Assembly: GCF_018687455.1 (NCBI RefSeq)
Contig: NZ_CP061291.1
Span: forward strand, 1,240,001-1,304,000
Direction: 5' to 3'
DNA: 64,000 bases
Origin: Polynucleobacter sp. TSB-Sco08W16
GTDB lineage: Bacteria; Pseudomonadota; Gammaproteobacteria; Burkholderiales; Burkholderiaceae
Position 1 is the stretch's first letter, and every line of letters starts with the position of its first letter. The notes under the pieces are model-generated. The model was not told where the DNA came from and searched no databases. It saw nothing but the letters and a program-made list of their open reading frames with translations. A program made the translations under genes and the position numbers. Shown here in pieces: positions 34,118 to 42,711 of the stretch.

Positions 34118-35522
34118 GCTCAGCTCCTTGAGATTGATTCAATATTTGTGCGGCTTTAGCAGCCTGCGTTCCTGCAATTCTGCCAAAGGCTGTGCCAATT
34201 GCCATACCAATGCCAGCGGCATATCCTTTGCCCAATACATTACCTGCCATCATCTCTCCAGCAACGAATAAGTTAGCACTTGATACGCCGTTAAAATGTA
34301 CCGCTGCAGTTTCATCGGTCTTCAAACCTAAGTAGGTAAATGTCACGCCAGGACGAACCGTATAACCATAAAAAGGTCCGGTATCAATCGGCAAGGCCCA
34401 ATGGGTTTTAGCTGGCTCCAAACCTTCAGTATGGCAATCGTCCAAGATCGTGTGATCAAACGTCCCAACCCGACAGGCGGCGTTATAGGTCTTCACTGTT
34501 TCTTGTAAAGCTTTAGGATCTATACCCAGCTTAATGGCTAGCTCAGCTAATGTATCTGCCTTTTCACCAGGAAATACGGGTGGCATAAAACGGCCCAGTA
34601 CTTTTGAATCAATAATGGAATAGCCAATCTGGCCTGGCTGCTGAGCAACCAACCTTCCCCAAAAAGCATAACGCTTAGGCCAAAAGTCTTCGCCTTCATC
34701 CGAAAAACGCTGTGCATTTTTATTAACCACGATTCCAAAAGAGACAGCATCAATGCGAGTACAAATACCACCGTCATACAAAGGTGCGCGTGCATCGACA
34801 GCAACCATATGAGCCTGCGTTGGATCGCTCACTGAGTCAGCTCCAAGCGAGATGAGTTGCTTAAGCAAAACACCCTTGTTATATCTCGTGCCTCGGATTA
34901 AGAAATTATCCGCAGGGGATTCGCCATATTGATTCGTGCCCCATGCCTCTTTGAGCCATTCACGATTGGACTCAAAGCCACCCGCTGCCAATACACACGT
35001 CTTTGCTTCAATCCGCTCATCACCAATATAGGCAGCGATAAATTTTCCATCCTGGATCTCTACAGAAGAAACAGGAGACTCATAACGAATACCCACGCCC
35101 AACTTTTCTGCGCTGCGATAGTAGGCATTCACCAATGCTTTACCACCACCCATGAAAAAAGCGTTAGTACGTGAGAGATTTAAAGTGCCTGATAAAGGCG
35201 CCTGAAAGCGAACACCATGATGGCGCATCCAATCTCGACATTGTGAAGATGCGCGGATAACCAATCTTGCCAAAAACTCATCAGTGATTCCGCTGGTGAC
35301 CTTCAATACATCTTGCCAATACTCTTCTTCTGAGTATGCCTCGAGCATGACATCTTGAGGCTCATCATGCATCGCACGAATGTTTCGAGTATGAGATGAA
35401 TTACCACCACGCCACTCTTTTGGAGCAGCCTCCAATAGCAGAACGCTAGCGCCAGCCTCCTTAGCCATTAAGGCAGCACATAAGGCGGCATTACCGCCGC
35501 CAATCACTAAGACATCCACCAT
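34104..35522 (-). CDS. tcuA: FAD-dependent tricarballylate dehydrogenase TcuA
   Basis: Flavoprotein of 472 residues related to the succinate dehydrogenase/fumarate reductase flavoprotein subunit. It opens with VLVIGGGNAALCAALMAKEAG and has RGGNSSHTRNIRAMHDEP near residue 38, CVLAAGGFESNREWL, and the C-terminal GEMMAGNVLGKGYAAGIGMAIG. In Salmonella TcuA oxidises tricarballylate to cis-aconitate. Here a Bug receptor replaces the MFS carrier TcuC, so the real substrate could be another carboxylate. Likely first or second gene of the operon (a DMT transporter lies 65 bp upstream). Confidence 0.92.
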   Translation of the reverse strand: MVDVLVIGGGNAALCAALMAKEAGASVLLLEAAPKEWRGGNSSHTRNIRAMHDEPQDVMLEAYSEEEYWQDVLKVTSGITDEFLARLVIRASSQCRDWMRHHGVRFQAPLSGTLNLSRTNAFFMGGGKALVNAYYRSAEKLGVGIRYESPVSSVEIQDGKFIAAYIGDERIEAKTCVLAAGGFESNREWLKEAWGTNQYGESPADNFLIRGTRYNKGVLLKQLISLGADSVSDPTQAHMVAVDARAPLYDGGICTRIDAVSFGIVVNKNAQRFSDEGEDFWPKRYAFWGRLVAQQPGQIGYSIIDSKVLGRFMPPVFPGEKADTLAELAIKLGIDPKALQETVKTYNAACRVGTFDHTILDDCHTEGLEPAKTHWALPIDTGPFYGYTVRPGVTFTYLGLKTDETAAVHFNGVSSANLFVAGEMMAGNVLGKGYAAGIGMAIGTAFGRIAGTQAAKAAQILNQSQGAEHATA

Positions 35523-35587
35523 GACTATGACTTCGCGTGAAAAGAAAACACTTTACTGTTTTTTCGGCTTTTTTACCTAGACGCAGG

Positions 35588-36502
35588 TCAAGAGCGGGCA
35601 GATCGACTTTGGCTGGATGAAACCCAGATTCCAGCAACAATCAAGGCAAACGCCACCCCATGGAATAACTGCGGGGGTTCGCCCAACATAGCTGCAGACA
35701 AGATGGCGGTAAACAAAGGAATAAAGTTTGCAAAAAAGGCGGCTACGGTAGGGCCGGCACCGCTCACTCCCATTCCCCAGCAACGATAAGCAATCAAAGA
35801 AGGACCTACCGCCACAAACAGAATAAGTGAGCCAGTCCACAGGTTGAGATCCAAATATGCATGCCCACTGGCAATCTCAAAGCCATCAAAAAATCCGGTC
35901 CACAAAAGACCTACCAAGACCTGGGCCATCAAAAAATCTGCCCATGGCCATTGACGTTCAGTGCTTGAGCCCGGGCGACTTAACATCCAGCTATAAATAG
36001 CCCATAGAACAGTGGCCAACATGATCAGTAAATCACCTATCACCATCTTCATCGAGAGTAAGGTAGCTAACTCGCCTCTCGTGAGAACAATCGCTACCCC
36101 TAGCAAGGAAACAATCGCACCAATCAACTGCAAGAGATTTGGTTTGGTTTGGTAGAACACAGCGCCAATAAAGAGCATCCAAATGGGCATACTTGCGCCA
36201 ATTAAAGTCACGTTGATTGCTGTTGAAGTTTGCAATGCAAGATAGAGTAGAACGTTGTAGCTTCCAACCCCAAAAAGTCCCAGTAGTAAAAATCGCTTCT
36301 TGTTCTGCCACAAGGCACTATTAGGCTTAAAAACTCGCCAACCCAAAGGGAGTAAAAGTAGTGCAGCCAAACCCCAGCGAACTGCACTTAGGGTAATTGG
36401 GGAAACGCTTCCCACCAATAAGCGCCCAGCAATCGCATTTCCGGCCCATAAAGCAGTCGCAATCAATAAATAGGCTACGGTAGCAAGGTTTAATTTAGGC
36501 AT
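35588..36502 (-). CDS. DMT-superfamily (EamA) transporter
   Basis: Inner-membrane transporter of 304 residues with ten predicted helices in two EamA domains (TALWAGNAIAGRLLVGSVSP at the N-terminus, LGEPPQLFHGVAFALIVAGI at the C-terminus). It lies upstream of tcuA on the same strand with a 65-bp gap, so it may be part of that operon or read from its own promoter. The substrate is unknown. It differs clearly in sequence from the DMT protein at 28.4 kb. Confidence 0.85.
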   Translation of the reverse strand: MPKLNLATVAYLLIATALWAGNAIAGRLLVGSVSPITLSAVRWGLAALLLLPLGWRVFKPNSALWQNKKRFLLLGLFGVGSYNVLLYLALQTSTAINVTLIGASMPIWMLFIGAVFYQTKPNLLQLIGAIVSLLGVAIVLTRGELATLLSMKMVIGDLLIMLATVLWAIYSWMLSRPGSSTERQWPWADFLMAQVLVGLLWTGFFDGFEIASGHAYLDLNLWTGSLILFVAVGPSLIAYRCWGMGVSGAGPTVAAFFANFIPLFTAILSAAMLGEPPQLFHGVAFALIVAGIWVSSSQSRSARS

Positions 36503-36647
36503 TTAGTCAGGGAATGGATGGGCGGCCATTTGAGGGCCTCTACATTAGGGATACCCTAGCATTGTAGAAACAAATCCTCGGTGTTGCTAAGATAGAGCTT
36601 AATTAGAGAACTGCCGATCTAAAAGAGCAATAGAACAAGGACTAACT

Positions 36648-37793
36648 GTGCCCATCATCACCAATATCGAAGACTTACGAGTTTTACACCAAAAGCGCAC
36701 CCCCAAGATGTTTTACGACTACGCGGATTCAGGCTCATGGACTGAGTCGACTTATCGCGCTAATGAATCCGATTTTCAGAAGATTAAATTACGTCAACGC
36801 GTAGCGGTTGATATGACCAATCGCACTACCAAAACTACGATGGTCGGTCAAGAGGTGGCAATGCCGGTTGCACTTGCCCCAACTGGTCTTACTGGTATGC
36901 AACACGCTGATGGTGAAATCTTGGCAGCTAAAGCGGCTGAAAAATTTGGTGTTCCCTTCTGCTTATCTACGATGAGTATCTGCTCTATCGAAGATGTTGC
37001 TGAACGCACCACCAAACCATTTTGGTTTCAGCTCTACGTTATGAAAGACCGCGGCTTTATTGAGCGACTCATTGAGCGCGCTAAAGCTGCTAAATGCTCT
37101 GCATTAGTTCTCACTCTAGATTTACAAATATTGGGGCAGCGTCATAAAGATTTGAAAAACGGTTTATCTGCACCGCCTAAATTGACTATCGCCAATATGA
37201 TCAATATGGCAACCAAGCCGCGTTGGTGCCTTGGTATGGCAATGACTCCACGTAGAACCTTCCGCAATATCGTTGGGCATGCTACTGGTGTTGGCAATAT
37301 GTCTTCCCTGTCCTCCTGGACGGCAGAGCAGTTTGACCCAGGCCTCAACTGGGGTGATGTGGAGTGGATTAAAAAACTGTGGGGTGGCAAGCTCATTATT
37401 AAAGGCATTCTGGATGAAGGTGATGCACGCCTAGCAGCGAATTCTGGAGCAGATGCGTTGATCGTCTCCAACCATGGCGGTCGTCAATTGGATGGTGCAA
37501 TTTCAAGCATCAAGGCGTTACCAGGAATCGTAGATGCTGTCGGCAAAGATATTGAAGTATGGATGGATGGCGGCATTCGATCAGGTCAGGATGTATTAAA
37601 AGCCTGGGCCTTGGGTGCTCGTGGCACCATGATTGGTCGCCCCTTCCTGTATGGCTTGGGTGCCATGGGTGAAGCTGGCGTTACCAAGTGTTTAGAGCTT
37701 ATTCATAATGAAATGGATATCACCATGGCATTTACAGGTCATCGCGATATTCAAAATGTAACCAAAGATATTCTTTATCCAGGAACCTTCTAA
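36648..37793 (+). CDS. lldD: FMN-dependent alpha-hydroxy-acid dehydrogenase (L-lactate dehydrogenase type)
   Basis: Flavoenzyme of 381 residues that oxidises L-lactate or a related 2-hydroxy acid. The start is GTG at 36648 with AAGG upstream. Family motifs are complete: FYDYADSGSWTESTYRAN, ALAPTGLTGMQHADGE, the active-site VSNHGGRQLDG with catalytic His, and WMDGGIRSGQDVLKAWALGA. The next gene begins directly after its TAA in the same frame, without a normal start codon. The exact hydroxy acid is not certain. Confidence 0.9.
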   Translation: MPIITNIEDLRVLHQKRTPKMFYDYADSGSWTESTYRANESDFQKIKLRQRVAVDMTNRTTKTTMVGQEVAMPVALAPTGLTGMQHADGEILAAKAAEKFGVPFCLSTMSICSIEDVAERTTKPFWFQLYVMKDRGFIERLIERAKAAKCSALVLTLDLQILGQRHKDLKNGLSAPPKLTIANMINMATKPRWCLGMAMTPRRTFRNIVGHATGVGNMSSLSSWTAEQFDPGLNWGDVEWIKKLWGGKLIIKGILDEGDARLAANSGADALIVSNHGGRQLDGAISSIKALPGIVDAVGKDIEVWMDGGIRSGQDVLKAWALGARGTMIGRPFLYGLGAMGEAGVTKCLELIHNEMDITMAFTGHRDIQNVTKDILYPGTF

Positions 37794-38594
37794 ATTTCTT
37801 ATCTTCTTAACCACCCAGCCCTTGTCTTTGGAATTTCATTCCTAGTCTTTGCTTTATCAGTATGGTTTGGTAACGCAGTACTAAGCCGCTACCGCACCAA
37901 AGATACTGAGACCTCAGAAGATCTTGGTGTCATCCAAACTGCAACGTTAACATTGCTAGCCCTGATTATTGGCTTTACCTTTTCCATGGCTATTGATCGC
38001 CATGACAATCGAGAAACCCTTGAAGAGGGCGAGGCTAATGCGATTAGCACTGAGTATCTTCGAGCTGATCTTCTACCAAGCAAAGCCTCTGCAAGAACCA
38101 AGGATCTTCTCAACCAGTACCTTGACCAGCGCATCCTTTTCTATTCAAGACAAAGCAAAGAGAAGATTGAAGAAATTCATCAAAAAACCGATGAACTACA
38201 AAACGCAATGTGGAACGAAATACTCCCATTCGCTAGATCTCAACCAGGGGCAACTACCGCTTTAATAGTCTCAGGAATGAATGATGTTTTGAATTCCCAA
38301 GGCTATGTGCAAGCGGCGTGGTGGAATCGCATCCCCTATCCCGCTTGGGCTTTGATGGCGGCGATTGCGGTATGCGCCAACCTATTGGTCGGCTTTGGTG
38401 CACGCAACTTTAAGCGGAATATTGGCTTGTTCATGATCTTCCCCTTTGTGGTCGCAGTCTCCTTTTTTCTGATTGCAGATATCGACAGCCCCAGAGGCGG
38501 GGTGATTCGCATTGAAGCGCGCAATCTCACGACGCTCAAACAAAATTTAACTCCTAAGATGAATCTCAACAATACATCCTCGACAAACCATTAA
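37794..38594 (+). CDS. DUF4239 (bestrophin-like) membrane protein, apparent ATT start
   Basis: Membrane protein of about 266 residues. Family-like sequence LVFGISFLVFALSVWFGNAV (first helix) and LLALIIGFTFSMAIDRHDNR (second helix) is followed by an acidic helical part and two more helices near the C-terminus. The first helix lies upstream of the first available TTG (37953), and no ATG, GTG or TTG exists between it and the lldD stop. The ATT at 37794, directly after that stop, has AGGA at 37781-37784, nine bases upstream. I take ATT as the probable start. Function unknown. Confidence 0.65.
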   Translation: MSYLLNHPALVFGISFLVFALSVWFGNAVLSRYRTKDTETSEDLGVIQTATLTLLALIIGFTFSMAIDRHDNRETLEEGEANAISTEYLRADLLPSKASARTKDLLNQYLDQRILFYSRQSKEKIEEIHQKTDELQNAMWNEILPFARSQPGATTALIVSGMNDVLNSQGYVQAAWWNRIPYPAWALMAAIAVCANLLVGFGARNFKRNIGLFMIFPFVVAVSFFLIADIDSPRGGVIRIEARNLTTLKQNLTPKMNLNNTSSTNH

Positions 38595-38617
38595 GTTTTA
38601 CCAAATAGGCGGTAATC

Positions 38618-38809
38618 ATGAAACGTGTTGTAGATGTGTTTAAGAACCGCGGACGTGAATTGGTTTGGACTTATGTCATTCACCTACAGAATGATGATGA
38701 ATTTCATCCTGGGCAGCTTGATTTTGAAGTGGAGGCCCTCAGGCTTTCACAGCTTGATAAAAGAGGTCTTATCAGCGAACTCAGCGCAAAAGTTCGACTG
38801 ACTAATTAA
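38618..38809 (+). CDS. Small conserved hypothetical protein
   Basis: Protein of 63 residues, soluble, with alternating hydrophobic strands at the N-terminus (ELVWTYVIHLQNDDEF) and a helical C-terminus. I do not recognise it. It follows the DUF4239 gene by 23 bp and is probably co-transcribed. The ATG at 38618 is the only reasonable start. Confidence 0.6.
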   Translation: MKRVVDVFKNRGRELVWTYVIHLQNDDEFHPGQLDFEVEALRLSQLDKRGLISELSAKVRLTN

Positions 38810-38885
38810 GACTCTGAATTAGCCCTATAGGGAGCATTGCCACTCAGATCTTTATCATGTGAATTGATCTTTATAAATTCACTGT

Positions 38886-39428
38886 ATGTTGCGCAATCAC
38901 TACCACCCTCTTTCTATCGTATTCCACTGGTTCATTTTTATTCTAGTTGTGCTCGCCCTTGGAGTCATAGAACTTAAAGGTCAGTTTCCTAAAGGTAGCG
39001 AACCCCGCGAGCTATGTAAAACTATCCACGGCCTTTTTGGGCAGCTCATTTTCTTCGCGATGGCTTTACGCCTACTTGCTCGCTGGATCTATGGAGTTCC
39101 AGAGCCCTTGAACCTTAATCGCGCTCTCAATATTTTCGCTAAAACAATGCACTGGGCACTGTACGTCCTGCTGCTAGCGTTGCCCATTATGGGATTTGTC
39201 TTTCTTCAGGCAGGTGGCAAAGAAGTTCATTTTTTCGGCTGGGTCTGGCCAGAGCTAATCACTCCGAATCTGGCTATTAAGAAGATCTTTAAGGAAGCGC
39301 ACGAATGGCTTGGTAACGCCTTGTACTTCCTCATTGGCATTCATGCAGCCTCTGCCCTGTGGCATCACTACATTCTAAAAGATGCTACCCTGCGTCGCAT
39401 GTTGAATAAAATCAAGACTTCAAACTAA
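38886..39428 (+). CDS. Cytochrome b561-family protein (CybB type)
   Basis: Inner-membrane di-heme b-type cytochrome of 180 residues with four helices. Heme-ligand histidines fit the family: VFHWFIFILVV, KTIHGLFGQLIF, TMHWALYVLLLALPIMG and NALYFLIGIHAASALWHHY. E. coli CybB passes electrons from quinol to superoxide; the partner here is unknown. The 58-residue membrane protein gene follows 17 bp later. Confidence 0.88.
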   Translation: MLRNHYHPLSIVFHWFIFILVVLALGVIELKGQFPKGSEPRELCKTIHGLFGQLIFFAMALRLLARWIYGVPEPLNLNRALNIFAKTMHWALYVLLLALPIMGFVFLQAGGKEVHFFGWVWPELITPNLAIKKIFKEAHEWLGNALYFLIGIHAASALWHHYILKDATLRRMLNKIKTSN

Positions 39429-39445
39429 ATAGAGGAAATATCACC

Positions 39446-39622
39446 ATGAAGCCGCTTTCTAAAAAAGCCAAGCTAGTAGTCAGTTGGACAGCTCTCATGA
39501 CCGTTGTTGGTACTGCAGTTTTGCATCAATGGCAATTTTTTGCTCTGGGATGTCTCTCCATTGTTTTAATATTAATTGGCAATCACTACAACTTGCTAAA
39601 CGATCCTACAGATAAAAAATAA
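39446..39622 (+). CDS. Small two-helix membrane protein
   Basis: Protein of 58 residues with ATG at 39446 and AGAGG upstream. The basic start MKPLSKKAK leads into two hydrophobic helices (about 11-26 and 31-45) and a polar tail. Function unknown. The close spacing after the cytochrome b gene and the terminator overlapping its stop support a real gene ending that operon. Confidence 0.65.
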   Translation: MKPLSKKAKLVVSWTALMTVVGTAVLHQWQFFALGCLSIVLILIGNHYNLLNDPTDKK

Positions 39623-39653
39623 GACCCCACTGCCGAAGCGGTGAGGTCTTTAC
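39620..39653. terminator. Terminator after the cytochrome b561 operon
   Basis: Imperfect stem AAGACC...GGTCTT extended inward by CACTGC/GCGGTG-type pairing around a CGAA loop. It begins at the stop codon of the 58-residue gene and precedes the convergent ene-reductase end. Confidence 0.75.
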
Positions 39654-39674
39654 TATTTATTAACTGCGGTTCTT

Positions 39675-40775
39675 TTAGAGAGTTGGGTAATCGGTGTACC
39701 CAAGCTCTTGACCACCATAAAAAGTAGTGCGGTTATATGGGTTAAGGGATGCGTTCTTTTGGAAGCGTTCAGCCAGATCTGGATTGGAGATATACAGACG
39801 ACCATACGCTACCGCATCCGCTAGACCCTCTTCCAAAACCTTCTCACCCATCGTCTGGTCGTAACCACCTGCGGTAATAAATTGACCTTGGTAAGCCTTG
39901 CGGAACATTTCAGATGTAATCGGAGCATCTTCATACACTTGATCGCCCCCACCAGCGCTGGTGGAACGTGGCTCGATCATATGAACATAGGCCAACTTGT
40001 AGGTATTTAACTTATGGATTGCTGCAGTAAATAGGGCAACTGGGTCGCTATCTGCCATATCATTAAATGTCCCATAAGGTGAAAGACGTACGCCGACCCG
40101 ATCACTTGGAAATACTTTACTTACCGACTCAATCACTTCGCCCAATAAGCGCAATCGATTTTCAATCGAACCACCATACTGATCAGTACGCTGGTTAGTT
40201 TTGTCTTGCAGGAACTGATCTAATAAGTAGCCGTTTGCAGAATGAATTTCAATACCATCAAAACCTGCAGCTTTTGCATTCATTGCCGCCATCTCAAACT
40301 CTTTGAGTAGACGCGCAATATCATCCAGGCTCATTGCTTTGGGTGTCTCATAGTCATGCAGCTTCCAGTCAGCACCATAGGTTTGACCAGAAGCAGCGAT
40401 CGCAGAAGGGGCCTCAGGCAAACCTTGCTCTGGATGCAAGGAGGAATGGGAGATGCGACCCACATGCCATAACTGAGCAACGATAGCCCCGCCCTTGGCA
40501 TGCACGGCATCAACGATTTCTTTCCAGGCAGCAGTTTGCGCAGCTGAATAAATACCAGGGGTGGCTGGATAACCCATACCCAGAGGTGAAATTTGAGTCG
40601 CCTCTGTAATGATCAGTCCAGCACTCGCGCGTTGTGCGTAATACGTCTTAGCTAATGGATTAGGTACATCGCCAGCAATGGCGCGCATTCTAGTAAGCGG
40701 CGCCATGACTAGGCGATTCTTTAGCTGAATTGAACCCAGTTGAACTGGACTGAACATGATTTCTTTACCGGACAT
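39675..40775 (-). CDS. Old-yellow-enzyme alkene reductase (NemA-like)
   Basis: FMN-dependent ene-reductase of 366 residues from ATG 40775. Motifs: NRLVMAPLTRMRA, QLWHVGRISHSS, the active-site pair in GIEIHSANGYLLDQFLQ (His-x-x-Asn) and GGSIENRLRLL. Such enzymes reduce activated double bonds of electrophiles such as N-ethylmaleimide. It lies 90 bp downstream of oxyR on the same strand, consistent with electrophile/oxidant defence. A second in-frame ATG six codons later is possible. Confidence 0.88.
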   Translation of the reverse strand: MSGKEIMFSPVQLGSIQLKNRLVMAPLTRMRAIAGDVPNPLAKTYYAQRASAGLIITEATQISPLGMGYPATPGIYSAAQTAAWKEIVDAVHAKGGAIVAQLWHVGRISHSSLHPEQGLPEAPSAIAASGQTYGADWKLHDYETPKAMSLDDIARLLKEFEMAAMNAKAAGFDGIEIHSANGYLLDQFLQDKTNQRTDQYGGSIENRLRLLGEVIESVSKVFPSDRVGVRLSPYGTFNDMADSDPVALFTAAIHKLNTYKLAYVHMIEPRSTSAGGGDQVYEDAPITSEMFRKAYQGQFITAGGYDQTMGEKVLEEGLADAVAYGRLYISNPDLAERFQKNASLNPYNRTTFYGGQELGYTDYPTL

Positions 40776-40865
40776 TAAATACTTTCTTTGTGAATGGTGA
40801 AACAACTGGAGTGACTCTAACAAGTTTTGCCGTGTTTTGCTTGAAGCCTCAAGGGGGCAATCCGA

Positions 40866-41789
40866 TTAACTGTAATCTCTATTGAGGCTAACTCCGAATC
40901 GCTCGCGAATGCATTCGGACAAGGCCGCAAATTCTGCGAGATGTGCAGTAGAGGATCTTGCTACCAAGGCAATCACTCTTTTGGGCGCTGGAGATGCCAT
41001 TGCCTTAGCAACCAACTCAGAATGATTTAGAAGACTACTTTTCACGGCCATCTCAGGCAACAATGCAATGCCAAAACCGGATTCGACCATCTGCAGCAGG
41101 GTCAGCAAGCTCGTAGCCTCCATCCCCTCATCTTTGCGGATATCTGCTTTTTTGCATGCTTGCAAACTATGTTCGCGCAAGCAATGCCCCTCCTCCAGTA
41201 ATAAAAGTCGCTCAGCCATTTTGGCAGGCAAAATCACTTCCTTACCCTTAAGTGCTGGATCACCCGCTCGAGCAACCAACCAAAACTCATCGTTGAATAA
41301 TTCTTCAACAAGAAGGCCACTCACATCATATGGCAAAGCAATCAAGGCGAAATCCAATTTATGCTCTGCAATTCTTGATAATAGGTTTGCCGTTAAGTCT
41401 TCTCTCAGAGTAATTTTGAGATCGGGGAATCGCTTACGAACCTCGGGTAATACAGTCGGCAATAAAAATGGTGCAATCGTAGGAATAACTCCCAAACGAA
41501 TTGTGGCTGTCATCGGCTTACCAGATGCCCCAGCATACTCAACCAAATCTTCGGATGCAGTCAAAATTGTTTTAGCGCGCTCAAGCACCTCTAGACCTGC
41601 AGGAGTAATCGAAACATTTTGTCGATCACGCTCCACTAGTTGGATGCCTAAGCCATCTTCTAATTCTTTTAAGCCGGCGCTGAGGGTAGATTGGCCAACA
41701 AAACAAGATTGGGCTGCACGGGTAAAGTTCAACTCCTTTGCCAGGGCTACCAAGTAACTGAGCTGCTTTAATGACGGTAAATAGGCCAT
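40866..41789 (-). CDS. oxyR: Hydrogen-peroxide-sensing LysR regulator OxyR
   Basis: Protein of 307 residues. The N-terminal HTH is LNFTRAAQSCFVGQSTLS; the regulatory domain has the redox pair Cys203 and Cys212 in EEGHCLREHSLQAC, the same nine-residue spacing as Cys199/Cys208 of E. coli OxyR, followed by EATSLLTLLQMV and GFGIALLPEMAV. A strong AGGAGG precedes the ATG. It diverges from a rubrerythrin gene across a 156-bp region with an inverted repeat at 41804-41835, which suggests direct control of that peroxide-reducing cassette. Confidence 0.93.
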   Translation of the reverse strand: MAYLPSLKQLSYLVALAKELNFTRAAQSCFVGQSTLSAGLKELEDGLGIQLVERDRQNVSITPAGLEVLERAKTILTASEDLVEYAGASGKPMTATIRLGVIPTIAPFLLPTVLPEVRKRFPDLKITLREDLTANLLSRIAEHKLDFALIALPYDVSGLLVEELFNDEFWLVARAGDPALKGKEVILPAKMAERLLLLEEGHCLREHSLQACKKADIRKDEGMEATSLLTLLQMVESGFGIALLPEMAVKSSLLNHSELVAKAMASPAPKRVIALVARSSTAHLAEFAALSECIRERFGVSLNRDYS

Positions 41790-41803
41790 AATGCCTCCTT
41801 ATC

Positions 41804-41835
41804 GAATAATTGGATAAATAGTAGCATAATTATTC
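41804..41835. promoter_or_regulatory. Inverted repeat between oxyR and rubrerythrin, candidate OxyR site
   Basis: GAATAATT at 41804-41811 is the exact inverse of AATTATTC at 41828-41835, with a 16-bp spacer. The whole element spans 32 bp, compatible with a tetrameric LysR-type protein, and starts 15 bases upstream of the oxyR start codon. Confidence 0.55.
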
Positions 41836-41945
41836 ATTGGACTGATTATGAAATGAGGGCCACAATCCATTACATGGTTGAGCAAGCATTCAAGCAGGAT
41901 CTGCAAGCCCAACAAACTTTTAAACATGAGTAAAGGAATCGAAAA

Positions 41946-42431
41946 ATGGCACGTCCAGAAATCAAAACCATCCAAAACTTGGAATCCGCATTTGCAGGCG
42001 AATCCATGGCCCACATTAAATACCGCTATTTTGCAAAGTTAGCCCGCGCTGCTGGAGATGAAGAAACCGCAAAGATCTTTGAAGCGATCGCAGATCAGGA
42101 AGTGATGCACGCATTTGGTCACTTGGATTTACTTTACCCTGCCAACACCATTTCGCCAGCACGCGCCTTAGAAATTGCGATTGAAGGTGAAACCTATGAA
42201 TACACTGAAATGTATCCATCGTTCCGAAAAGCTGCTGTGGAAGAAGGTAATGCTGCTGCCATTCAAGAAATCGACGAGCAAATTGCCGAGTCTAAAGAGC
42301 ATGCCGAGCAGTTTCAGGCCATGTTGACTAAGGCGGCCAAGCGTTTTGCAGCCTTGGCCAATGTGGAAGAGCGTCACGCTAATCACTATAAGCAAGCCTT
42401 AGAGAAGGCAAAAGTGTTTGCAGATCAATAA
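41946..42431 (+). CDS. Rubrerythrin, di-iron domain only
   Basis: Ferritin-like di-iron protein of 161 residues that reduces H2O2 to water. Glu and His ligand segments are visible: NLESAFAGESMAHIKYRYFA, EAIADQEVMHAFGH, EGETYEYTEMY and NVEERHANHYKQAL. It lacks the C-terminal rubredoxin domain of classical rubrerythrin; a free-standing rubredoxin is encoded 62 bp downstream instead. Divergence from oxyR suggests peroxide induction. Confidence 0.92.
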   Translation: MARPEIKTIQNLESAFAGESMAHIKYRYFAKLARAAGDEETAKIFEAIADQEVMHAFGHLDLLYPANTISPARALEIAIEGETYEYTEMYPSFRKAAVEEGNAAAIQEIDEQIAESKEHAEQFQAMLTKAAKRFAALANVEERHANHYKQALEKAKVFADQ

Positions 42432-42493
42432 GCCTTTGCAAGAAATAAAACCGAACTGAATTTAAACTTACATTAATCACTAAAGGAATTAAC

Positions 42494-42661
42494 ATGAAAT
42501 CTTGGCAATGTATCGTGTGTGGCTTCATTTATGACGAAGCAAAAGGCTTACCTGAAGACGGTATTGCCCCTGGTACTCTTTGGGCTGATATCCCGGAAGA
42601 CTGGGAATGTCCAGATTGTGGCGTAGCGAAATCTGACTTTGAAATGGTTCAGATCGGTTAA
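42494..42661 (+). CDS. Rubredoxin
   Basis: Iron-only electron carrier of 55 residues. The two CxxC iron-binding knuckles are CIVCGFIYDEA and CPDCGVAKSDF, with the conserved DGIAPGTLWADIPEDWECP between them. The ATG at 42494 has AAAGGAA upstream. It lies between rubrerythrin and rubredoxin reductase and should carry electrons from the reductase to rubrerythrin. Confidence 0.96.
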   Translation: MKSWQCIVCGFIYDEAKGLPEDGIAPGTLWADIPEDWECPDCGVAKSDFEMVQIG

Positions 42662-42711
42662 GCCAGTCGATACCAATTAACGTATTTAATGCATTACTAG
42701 GGAGCCCAGCT

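Noticed and set aside
36648..38594. lldD and DUF4239 as one gene broken by a point mutation
   Set aside because: The two families are unrelated and LldD is full length with its normal C-terminus; adjacency with an unusual start explains it better, although readthrough is not excluded.
41068..41757. Long open frame (229 codons) on the plus strand opposite oxyR
   Set aside because: It lies wholly antisense to a gene with a complete OxyR signature, shows no protein family pattern and no ribosome-binding site; it is a shadow frame.
41946..42661. Rubrerythrin split from its rubredoxin domain by a frameshift
   Set aside because: Rubrerythrin ends with a normal stop, and the rubredoxin has its own ATG and Shine-Dalgarno sequence 62 bp later, so they are separate genes.
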